Below are positions 1 to 5,256 of a stretch of 7,171 nt of DNA, piece after piece; the stretch's first letter is position 1; each line of letters starts with the position of its first letter. Made by a program: the position numbers and the translations under genes. The notes below the pieces were generated by a model. It did no database searches, was not told where the DNA came from, and saw nothing but the letters and a program-made list of their open reading frames with translations. The stretch is from Alphaproteobacteria bacterium. Lineage in GTDB: Bacteria > Pseudomonadota > Alphaproteobacteria > Rs-D84. The DNA lies in the NCBI GenBank assembly GCA_016301865.1, contig JAEDOP010000034.1, positions 1-7,171 on the forward strand, in the 5' to 3' direction.

Positions 1-1242
1 AATAAATGGTACGTTCGCGGCACGGATGTGGTTAATGGCTTCGATTGTCTGTGGCATAATAGAATCGTTTGCCGCAACCACCAATACCACAATATCTGCC
101 ATTTGGGCACCACGCGCACGCATGGCGGTAAACGTTTCGTGCCCTGGTGTGTCCAGGAATGTAATCATCTGGCCTGATTTTGTTTTAACTTCATAGGATG
201 ACACGTGCTGGGTAATGCCACCTGCTTCGCCGGCGGCAACGTTTGCATTACGGAACGCATCCAACAGGGATGTTTTACCATGGTCAACGTGACCCACAAC
301 CGTCACAACCGGCGCGCGTGGCGTCATGCGTTCTGGGTTTGGTTCGCGTTCCAGGATTTCTGCGTATGGTTTGACAACAACGCGTTTAACAGTCGCACCA
401 AATTCAGACGCAATCAATTCAGCAGTGTCGGCATCAATAGACTGATTCACAGAAACCATCATGCCCATTTCCATCAGTTTTTTGATAACATTGCCGGCCT
501 TTTCTGCCATGGCCGCCGCCAGGTCTTTGACCGTGATTGTGTCACCCAGGTTTACAACATGTTCAACCTTTTGTGGGGCGGTAAATACGGCGCGCGCCTT
601 TTCACGGAAACGTTTCAGGGACGCTTCGGAACGGCGGCGGTTTGCGCCACGAATTCCAATTTCATCGTCGTCATCATCGCCACCACCCATAACGATATCA
701 TTCAGGTGAATCTTGCCAGACTTTTTGAAATCTTTTTTAGAGTTGTTAAATTTGCCCGGACGCGTGTCTTCGTCGTCCGCATTACGGCCACGACGCGACG
801 CGCCGGCGGTGGCGTTATTTGTAAACACCTTGGGCGTCGTGGGGGCGGATTTTGCGCGTGGCGCGGCGGGCACATCTTCGGCAACATCAGACGTATCCGC
901 AGCATTCGCAACATTCGCATTTTCACGGGCGGCCAACTGTTCGCGAACCTGTTCATATTCGCGATTTTCACGTTCTATTTCCGCATCGCGGGCGGCGCGG
1001 GCAGCGGCCTCTTCGGCGGCACGTTGTTTGCGTTCTTCTTCGCGCGCCTTGGCCGCAGCCAGAACGGCACGCAATTTTTCATCGGCCGCATTTTTTGATA
1101 CAACAGGCGCGACGGGTTCATCACGCAATTCCTTGCTGCCGGGGGCAACAACGCGACGACGTCGTTCGACAAAGACCGCGTCGCCTTTTTTGCTGTGCAC
1201 CGCATCAGTTGTTACAGATTTTCCAAGTGTCAATGTTGCCAT
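1..1242 (-). CDS. infB: Translation initiation factor IF-2, N-terminal 414 residues (gene runs off the window)
   Basis: IF-2 is the GTPase that places initiator fMet-tRNA on the 30S subunit and promotes 50S joining in the cytoplasm. The visible part opens with a start typical of alphaproteobacterial IF-2 (MATLTLGKSV, then a basic VERRRR patch). A long charged linker, rich in Ala/Glu/Arg and probably helical, covers about residues 50-110. A low-complexity basic/acidic stretch with five consecutive Asp follows near 189-193. An IF2_N-like domain lies at about 234-292. The GTPase domain then begins: G1 GHVDHGKT (317-324), G2 GITQHVSSY (342-350) and G3 DTPGH (364-368). The NKxD motif, the rest of the G domain and the C-terminal tRNA-binding domains lie beyond base 1. 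The ATG at 1242 is supported by AAGGAAG seven bases upstream. It follows nusA by 111 bases on the same strand. The sequence MPQTIEAI after G3 is also IF-2 typical. The identification is secure; only the full length is unknown. Confidence 0.97.
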   Translation of the reverse strand, partial: MATLTLGKSVTTDAVHSKKGDAVFVERRRRVVAPGSKELRDEPVAPVVSKNAADEKLRAVLAAAKAREEERKQRAAEEAAARAARDAEIERENREYEQVREQLAARENANVANAADTSDVAEDVPAAPRAKSAPTTPKVFTNNATAGASRRGRNADDEDTRPGKFNNSKKDFKKSGKIHLNDIVMGGGDDDDDEIGIRGANRRRSEASLKRFREKARAVFTAPQKVEHVVNLGDTITVKDLAAAMAEKAGNVIKKLMEMGMMVSVNQSIDADTAELIASEFGATVKRVVVKPYAEILEREPNPERMTPRAPVVTVVGHVDHGKTSLLDAFRNANVAAGEAGGITQHVSSYEVKTKSGQMITFLDTPGHETFTAMRARGAQMADIVVLVVAANDSIMPQTIEAINHIRAANVPFI

Positions 1243-1249
1243 ATTCTTG

Positions 1250-1256
1250 CTTCCTT
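1250..1256 (-). promoter_or_regulatory. Ribosome binding site of infB
   Basis: On the minus strand AAGGAAG lies seven bases before the infB ATG (1242). It fixes the start and shows that infB has its own ribosome entry site rather than relying on translational coupling to nusA, whose stop is 111 bases away across a strong potential hairpin. Confidence 0.8.
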
Positions 1257-1265
1257 CGATCGCAA

Positions 1266-1349
1266 GCAGTGTGCAGTATTCAGAGTGCAGAGTGCAGATA
1301 TTGCTGTAAATCAAAATCTGAACTCTGCACTCTGAACTCTGAACTCTGC
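1266..1349. repeat. Imperfect 34-bp palindrome made of heptamer tandem repeats, between nusA and infB
   Basis: Two 34-base arms (1266-1299 and 1316-1349) are inverted copies of each other, matching at 29 of 34 positions without gaps, around a 16-base AT-rich centre (1300-1315). Each arm is about five 7-base units of consensus KCAGAGT (K = G or T), read on the plus strand in the left arm and on the minus strand in the right arm. The two outermost left units have drifted (GCAGTGT, GCAGTAT). One of the five mismatches becomes a G-U pair in the minus-strand transcript, so the nusA-infB message could form a very long hairpin just after the nusA stop. No ORF, tRNA or long T-tract is present. It could be a REP/MITE-like dispersed element, a minisatellite that has inverted, or an RNA processing or stability element. 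Function is unknown. Confidence 0.85.
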
Positions 1350-1353
1350 TTTT

Positions 1354-2892
1354 TTATTCGTTATCCTTTGTTATACCGTATGCCAGTTCACGTGCCTTCA
1401 TAATCACGCGACCCGCCAAACGGGATGACATTGTATCTTCGCCCAGGATTTCAACCAATTCATCAGTCGCCAAATCCGCCAAATCATTCAATGATTTAAT
1501 GCCTGATTCGCCCAATTTCATGATTGTTGGACGTTTGATAAAGTCAAATGTCAACAGGTCATCGGACATGCCCAATTTATGGCCTGCGTCCATGTAATCA
1601 ATTTCAATTTTTGCCAGGTAATCTTTGGCACGTTTCTGTAATTCAGCCGCCAATTCTGGGTTAAAGCCTTCGATGCTTTCCAGTTCAGATGCGTCAACGA
1701 ATGCAATTTCTTCGATTGTGCGGAACCCTTCGGTAATCAGCAGTTGGGCAATCATTTCATCAACGTCCAAGCCACCGATAAACAATTCTGTCTTTTCTTT
1801 GAATTCCTTAGCACGGCGTTCTTGTTCTTCGGCTTCGTTCATAACGTCAATGTTCCAGCCGGTCAACTGGGACGCCAGGCGAACATTCTGGCCGCGACGA
1901 CCAATTGCCAATGATTGTTGGTCTTCGTTTACAACAACGGCTGCGCTGCGTGTATCTTCGTCGACGATGATTTTTGCGACCTTGGCCGGTTGCATTGCGT
2001 TAACAATGAATACAGCAGGGTCTTCGGAATACAGAATAACGTCAATTTTTTCACCATGACATTCGTTGATAACAGGCTGGATACGTGTACCCTTAATTCC
2101 AACCGTCATACCAACCGCGTCAATTGATGGGTCAGCCGTTTCAACCGCGATTTTCGCATGTGAACCCGGCGCACGCGCAACAGATTTGATTTTAATAATA
2201 CCTTCGTAGATTTCAGGCACTTCTTGGACAAACAGTTTTTCCATGAACATTGGATGTGTACGTGTCAAGAAAATCTGGGGGCCGGTATTTGAACGCGCAA
2301 CGTCCATAATCAATGCACGAACACGGTCGCCAACGTTCAGGCGTTCGCCTGGGATTAATTCTGTGCCTTTGATATAACCTTCGGCTTTGCCATTAATATC
2401 AACATATACACTGCCAAATTCAACACGTTTAACAATACCACTGACGATGTCGCCGATGTTGTCTTTGAATTCTTCAAACTGGCGACCCTTTTCTGCGTCG
2501 CGGACGCGTGTTGTCATAATCTGTTTCGCAGTCTGGAATGCCATACGGCCAAATTCAGGTTCAGGCAACGCATCTTCGACCACGTCACCAACAACAGGGT
2601 TCTTGGCATACTTCTTTGCCTGGGATACCGTCAGCATGGTGTTTGGATCATATTCTTCGCCCACGGATTCCGGCGATTCGATGACATCGAACAAGCGTTT
2701 TACATTTATCGCACCGTTCTTGCGATCAATATCGGCAACAATATTAAATTCTTCGCCATATTTGTGCTTTGCAATCTTGGCCACGGCAATTTCAAGTGAT
2801 TCAAAAACAATTTCACGGTCAATTTGCTTTTCCTGGGCCAAAGATTCAATTGCCAACAATAAATCCTGACGCGGCATCGATACAAAAGACAT
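1354..2892 (-). CDS. nusA: Transcription termination/antitermination factor NusA
   Basis: NusA binds RNA polymerase and nascent RNA and modulates pausing, termination and antitermination. The 512-residue protein shows the whole family layout: an N-terminal polymerase-binding domain (about 1-130), an S1 RNA-binding domain (about 146-200, GDIVSGIVKRVEFGSVYVDI), KH1 (about 230-298, with VGIKGTRIQPV) and KH2 (about 300-350, with SLAIGRRGQNVRLASQ). Two C-terminal helix-hairpin-helix-like acidic repeats follow, at about 375-427 (ELESIEGFNPELAAEL) and 448-503. Having both repeats is the proteobacterial form, and the length is normal. I chose the ATG at 2892 because AAAGGAG sits eight bases before it; an in-frame GTG at 2901 abuts that Shine-Dalgarno and is unlikely. 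It is the first gene of its unit, divergent from lpxD, and infB follows. The rimP gene usually found upstream and the ylxR gene often found between nusA and infB are both missing here. Confidence 0.98.
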   Translation of the reverse strand: MSFVSMPRQDLLLAIESLAQEKQIDREIVFESLEIAVAKIAKHKYGEEFNIVADIDRKNGAINVKRLFDVIESPESVGEEYDPNTMLTVSQAKKYAKNPVVGDVVEDALPEPEFGRMAFQTAKQIMTTRVRDAEKGRQFEEFKDNIGDIVSGIVKRVEFGSVYVDINGKAEGYIKGTELIPGERLNVGDRVRALIMDVARSNTGPQIFLTRTHPMFMEKLFVQEVPEIYEGIIKIKSVARAPGSHAKIAVETADPSIDAVGMTVGIKGTRIQPVINECHGEKIDVILYSEDPAVFIVNAMQPAKVAKIIVDEDTRSAAVVVNEDQQSLAIGRRGQNVRLASQLTGWNIDVMNEAEEQERRAKEFKEKTELFIGGLDVDEMIAQLLITEGFRTIEEIAFVDASELESIEGFNPELAAELQKRAKDYLAKIEIDYMDAGHKLGMSDDLLTFDFIKRPTIMKLGESGIKSLNDLADLATDELVEILGEDTMSSRLAGRVIMKARELAYGITKDNE

Positions 2893-2900
2893 TTGGTACA

Positions 2901-2907
2901 CTCCTTT
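2901..2907 (-). promoter_or_regulatory. Ribosome binding site of nusA
   Basis: AAAGGAG on the minus strand is eight bases from the ATG at 2892. It decides the start in favour of the MSFVSMPRQ form over the upstream GTG (2901, directly abutting it) and the internal ATG (2877, too far away). Confidence 0.85.
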
Positions 2908-2929
2908 GCGTTATAACATGTCTTAGTGA

Positions 2930-2958
2930 AAGGGCGGGGTTTTTCCGACCCCGCCCTT
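2930..2958. promoter_or_regulatory. GC-rich hairpin in the nusA leader (possible attenuator or terminator-like stem)
   Basis: A perfect 11-bp inverted repeat, AAGGGCGGGGT (2930-2940) and ACCCCGCCCTT (2948-2958), encloses a seven-base loop. It stands in the predicted nusA 5' leader, about 20 bases after the likely transcription start and 37 bases before the ATG. On the minus strand only TTTCACT follows the stem, so it lacks the U-tract of a good intrinsic terminator. On the plus strand an AT-rich run follows, so it could stop antisense transcripts. An attenuator, pause hairpin or mRNA stabiliser is possible; which one is inference. A small AT palindrome (TTAAAT/ATTTAA, 2957-2972) overlaps its upstream edge. 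Confidence 0.6.
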
Positions 2959-2983
2959 AAATTATTATTTAAGAACACTGGTT

Positions 2984-3011
2984 ATTATAAAGACGAAATA
3001 TGAAAACGCAA
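2984..3011 (-). promoter_or_regulatory. Sigma-70-type promoter of nusA-infB
   Basis: On the minus strand TTGCGT (3011-3006) and a perfect TATAAT (2989-2984) are separated by 16 bases. The predicted start of transcription is near 2977, giving a leader of about 85 bases that contains the GC-rich hairpin. No gene lies upstream on this strand before the divergent lpxD, so a promoter is required in this gap. The -35 box matches the consensus only in TTG. Confidence 0.6.
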
Positions 3012-3061
3012 GTAAAAATATAATCTTTTATAAAAATGTGGAATGTGAGATTTTTTTTATC

Positions 3062-3067
3062 TATAAT
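3062..3067 (+). promoter_or_regulatory. Predicted -10 element of lpxD-fabZ, almost on top of the start codon
   Basis: A perfect TATAAT ends ten bases before the lpxD ATG at 3077, which would put the transcription start at about 3074, giving a leaderless or nearly leaderless message. No good -35 box is seen 16-18 bases upstream (for example TGGAAT at 3039), but an eight-T run lies just upstream at 3051-3058. There is no Shine-Dalgarno before 3077, consistent with leaderless initiation. A second TATAAT at 3019-3024 has no convincing -35 partner but would give a leader of about 45 bases. Confidence 0.45.
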
Positions 3068-3076
3068 CGGGTCACT

Positions 3077-4120
3077 ATGATGAAAGCAATAAAATCTTTG
3101 TTTATGCCGGCGGCAAGTAAAACAACAGCCGGCGCGTTGGCGGCCAAATTTGGTCTGGAATTGCGCGGGGACGCGAATGCACCGGTGCGGGGGGTCGCAC
3201 CAATCGCAGATGCGCGCGCGGGACAGTTGGCATTCTATTCAACCGAACAAAACAGTAATGCGTTTAAAATCTTGCCAATCAGTGTATTGGAAAACACGCG
3301 TGCGACTGTTATTCTTGTTCAGCCAGAAATGGCAAAGCATGCACCGGCGGGGGCAACACTGTTGATCACAGACAGTCCACGCGGAAATATTGTAAAAATT
3401 CTGGGGGAAATTTATCGCGAAAAACCACGCTTTGGCGTCAGCAAGCACTCGTTCATCGAACGTGGCGTGTTTTTCAGTAAAAAACGCACAACATATGTCG
3501 GGCAATTTGCAACCATTGAACGGGGCGCAGCAATCGAACCGGGGGTCAAAATTTATCCAGGCGCATATATTGGACGCGGGGTCGTGCTGGGGCGCGGGAC
3601 AGTTGTGCACAGTGGGGCACATATTGAAAACGCAACAATTGGCGCAGATTGCGTGATTAACGCAAACGCCGTTATTGGCAAAGATGGATTTGGATATACA
3701 CGTCAAAATGGCAAAAACATATTTATTCCGCACGTGGGACGCGTTGTGATTGGCGAACGCGTTTCCGTTGGGGCAAATACATGCATTGACCGGGGCGCAA
3801 TGACAGATACGCGCATCGGGGACGGCACCAAGATTGACAACCTGTGTCAAATCGCACATGGGGTTGTTGTGGGATGCGAATGTTTCTTGGCCAGTGGTGT
3901 TGGACTGGCCGGCGGTGTGGTTGTGGGTGACCGCGTATTACTGGGGGGACATGTTGGCGTGGCAAACGGTGTAAAGATTGGAAACGATGCATCCGTTGGC
4001 GCAAACAGTGGCGTTTTCCGCAATATTCCAGATGGGGAATCGTATATGGGATATCCGGCGGGACCGGGGACTGAATTTATGCGTCATTATGCATGGCTAA
4101 GGAAACAGATGAAAAATTAA
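3077..4120 (+). CDS. lpxD: UDP-3-O-(3-hydroxyacyl)glucosamine N-acyltransferase LpxD
   Basis: LpxD transfers a 3-hydroxyacyl chain from acyl carrier protein to the 2-amino group of UDP-3-O-acylglucosamine, the third step of lipid A synthesis, in the cytoplasm. An N-terminal uridine-binding-type domain (AGALAAKFGLELRGD, GVAPIADARAGQLAFYS) covers about residues 1-115. A left-handed beta-helix of hexapeptide repeats follows (for example IYPGAYIGRGVVLG), then the family stretch AVIGKDGFGYT. NLCQIAHGVVVG contains the expected catalytic His (residue 261 from this start). A short C-terminal helix ends in WLRKQMKN. The length of 347 residues is normal for the family. The start is uncertain: ATGs at 3077 and 3080 have no Shine-Dalgarno, and an internal ATG at 3104 would align well with the short E. 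coli N terminus. It is the first gene of a unit with fabZ 19 bases downstream. The bamA, lpxA and lpxB genes that usually surround it are not here. Confidence 0.96.
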   Translation: MMKAIKSLFMPAASKTTAGALAAKFGLELRGDANAPVRGVAPIADARAGQLAFYSTEQNSNAFKILPISVLENTRATVILVQPEMAKHAPAGATLLITDSPRGNIVKILGEIYREKPRFGVSKHSFIERGVFFSKKRTTYVGQFATIERGAAIEPGVKIYPGAYIGRGVVLGRGTVVHSGAHIENATIGADCVINANAVIGKDGFGYTRQNGKNIFIPHVGRVVIGERVSVGANTCIDRGAMTDTRIGDGTKIDNLCQIAHGVVVGCECFLASGVGLAGGVVVGDRVLLGGHVGVANGVKIGNDASVGANSGVFRNIPDGESYMGYPAGPGTEFMRHYAWLRKQMKN

Positions 4121-4124
4121 GCGT

Positions 4125-4130
4125 AGGGGG
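4125..4130 (+). promoter_or_regulatory. Ribosome binding site of fabZ
   Basis: AGGGGG, a G-rich Shine-Dalgarno variant, lies nine bases before the fabZ ATG in the 19-base gap after the lpxD stop. It supports the start at 4140. Confidence 0.65.
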
Positions 4131-4139
4131 AATATAAAA

Positions 4140-4586
4140 ATGGTTGACGCAAAACAGATTGAAAAAATAATTCCACATCGTGGAAACATGCGATTGGTTG
4201 ATGAAATTCGTGAATACAGCGATACCAGCGCGGTTGGCATAAAATATGTGCGTGATGATGAATTCTGGTGCGATGGGCATTTCCCAGGCAATCCGATTAT
4301 GCCCGGTGTGTTACAGGTTGAAGCGTTGGCCCAGACTGCGTGCTTTGTTGCGTTCAGAAGATTGTCAGACGCAGAACGCGAAAATATGCTGGGGTACTTT
4401 ACCACAATGGAAAAGATTAAGTTTTCGCATATGGTGCGTCCGGGCGACAAACTGGAATTACATGTGGAATTGTTGCTGACCAAGATGAGTTTATATAAAT
4501 TCCACGGCATTGCGTTGGTTGGTGGGAAAAAGGTCGCAGAATCTACATTTACCGCCGTCCTGCAAAAGGTAAAAGAAGAACAATAA
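4140..4586 (+). CDS. fabZ: 3-hydroxyacyl-[acyl-carrier-protein] dehydratase FabZ
   Basis: FabZ dehydrates (3R)-hydroxyacyl-ACP to trans-2-enoyl-ACP in type II fatty acid synthesis, as a hot-dog-fold cytosolic enzyme. The 148-residue protein has the full single-domain length. The signature GHFPGNPIMPGVLQVEALAQ (46-65) carries the catalytic His47 and Glu61. A downstream strand motif FSHMVRPGDKLEL (95-107) is also family typical. The N-terminal motif, usually close to PHRYPFLLVDR, reads PHRGNMRLVDE here, a notable divergence in the segment that follows the conserved PHR. It is next to lpxD, as in many Gram-negative genomes, where both enzymes compete for 3-hydroxyacyl-ACP and so balance lipid A against phospholipid. 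It ends at a terminator; lpxA does not follow. A related FabZ-like dehydratase with altered chain preference cannot be excluded, but context favours FabZ. Confidence 0.93.
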   Translation: MVDAKQIEKIIPHRGNMRLVDEIREYSDTSAVGIKYVRDDEFWCDGHFPGNPIMPGVLQVEALAQTACFVAFRRLSDAERENMLGYFTTMEKIKFSHMVRPGDKLELHVELLLTKMSLYKFHGIALVGGKKVAESTFTAVLQKVKEEQ

Positions 4587-4618
4587 AAAAGAACCGCCAA
4601 ACGGCGGTTTTATTTTTT
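4587..4618. terminator. Bidirectional intrinsic terminator between fabZ and nth
   Basis: A 7-bp stem AACCGCC (4592-4598) / GGCGGTT (4603-4609) with an AAAC loop is followed on the plus strand by TTTATTTTTTT. On the minus strand it is followed by TTCTTTTTT. It can therefore end both the lpxD-fabZ and the ileS-nth transcripts. It occupies the whole 23-base gap between the two converging stop codons, and its plus-strand T-run doubles as the last lysine codons and TAA of nth. Confidence 0.9.
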
Positions 4619-5254
4619 TGCCACAGGACACCATTTGGCGACGGGGCATGTTTCACACGCGGGGCGCAATGCCTTGCACACGTATCGACCGTGCAGAACC
4701 ATCACATGGTTTACAATTGGGTGATATTTGCGCGGAATTATTTTTAATAATTTTGATTCGACTTTTTCGGGCGTGTTGTCCGCGTCATCAACCCAGCCAT
4801 ATCGGTGTGCGTTTCGAAACACATGTGTATCAACACCAATGTTTGGCGCACCCCACAGAACATTACAGACGACGTTTGCAGTTTTCTGGCCAATGCCGGG
4901 TAATTTCATCAGCGCATCGCGGTTGTGATATTTATCCGGAAATGTGTCGGTCATATTTTCCGCCGCCAATTTGTCCGCCAGGGCGATTATGCTTTTAGCC
5001 TTGTTATTAAAAAACGATATGACGCGGATATGTTCTTTTAACCCATCAATACCCAATGCCAACATTTTTTGTGGTGTTGGTGCGACGCGGAATAATTTGG
5101 GCGTAACCTCGTTCACCTTTTTATCCGTTGCCTGGGCCGATAAAATAACCGCCACCGCAAAGTTAAATTCATTTGTATGGTACAGTTCCGACCGTATTGT
5201 CATATCAACGGTCGGTGGTACTAATTCAAAATATCTTTGCGGTGTCAGTTTCAT
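4610..5254 (-). CDS. nth: Endonuclease III (DNA glycosylase/AP lyase)
   Basis: Endonuclease III removes oxidised pyrimidines from DNA and cuts the resulting abasic site by beta-elimination, in base-excision repair. The 214-residue protein matches the E. coli enzyme closely in length and layout. It has an N-terminal helical region with VILSAQATDKKVNEVTPKLF (36-55) and a helix-hairpin-helix LPGIGQKTANVV (118-129) carrying the catalytic Lys124. GVDTHVFR (140-147) carries the catalytic Asp142. A complete [4Fe-4S] loop Cys193-X6-Cys200-X2-Cys203-X5-Cys209 lies near the C terminus. All catalytic and cluster residues are present, so it should be active. The ATG at 5254 is two bases after the ileS stop, with an AAGG at 5265-5262 inside the end of ileS, so the gene is cotranscribed and probably translationally coupled. 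It ends right at the bidirectional terminator. Confidence 0.98.
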   Translation of the reverse strand: MKLTPQRYFELVPPTVDMTIRSELYHTNEFNFAVAVILSAQATDKKVNEVTPKLFRVAPTPQKMLALGIDGLKEHIRVISFFNNKAKSIIALADKLAAENMTDTFPDKYHNRDALMKLPGIGQKTANVVCNVLWGAPNIGVDTHVFRNAHRYGWVDDADNTPEKVESKLLKIIPRKYHPIVNHVMVLHGRYVCKALRPACETCPVAKWCPVAKK

Positions 5255-5256
5255 TT

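Noticed and set aside
205..1309. Long open frames on the plus strand opposite infB (up to nearly 300 codons), and a shorter minus-strand frame at 702-971
   Set aside because: They lie antisense or out of frame over a clear IF-2 reading frame, have low-complexity Arg/Ala/Phe-rich translations and no ribosome sites; they result from the biased codon use of infB.
1266..1349. Heptamer array as a CRISPR
   Set aside because: Units are 7 bases, directly adjacent and arranged as a palindrome; there are no spacers and no cas genes.
2893..2901. Upstream GTG start for nusA at 2901
   Set aside because: It directly abuts the Shine-Dalgarno AAAGGAG, leaving no spacing; the ATG at 2892 has ideal spacing.
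2911..2919. Two-codon ORF (ATG TTA TAA) in the nusA leader as a regulatory uORF
   Set aside because: It has no Shine-Dalgarno and such minimal frames occur often by chance in AT-rich leaders.
2930..2958. tRNA gene or classical riboswitch in the nusA-lpxD gap
   Set aside because: A single simple stem-loop is present with no cloverleaf and no conserved riboswitch core that I can recognise.
3019..3024. Second plus-strand TATAAT as the lpxD promoter
   Set aside because: No recognisable -35 box is found at 15-19 bases; kept only as an alternative in the lpxD promoter entry.
3038..3076. Earlier start of lpxD at 3038 giving 13 extra residues
   Set aside because: The extension is hydrophobic, unlike the family, has no ribosome site, and spans the predicted -10 element.
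3239..3859. 206-codon open frame on the minus strand inside lpxD
   Set aside because: The Cys/Asn/His-rich translation resembles no protein family and mirrors the repeating hexapeptide codons of LpxD on the other strand.
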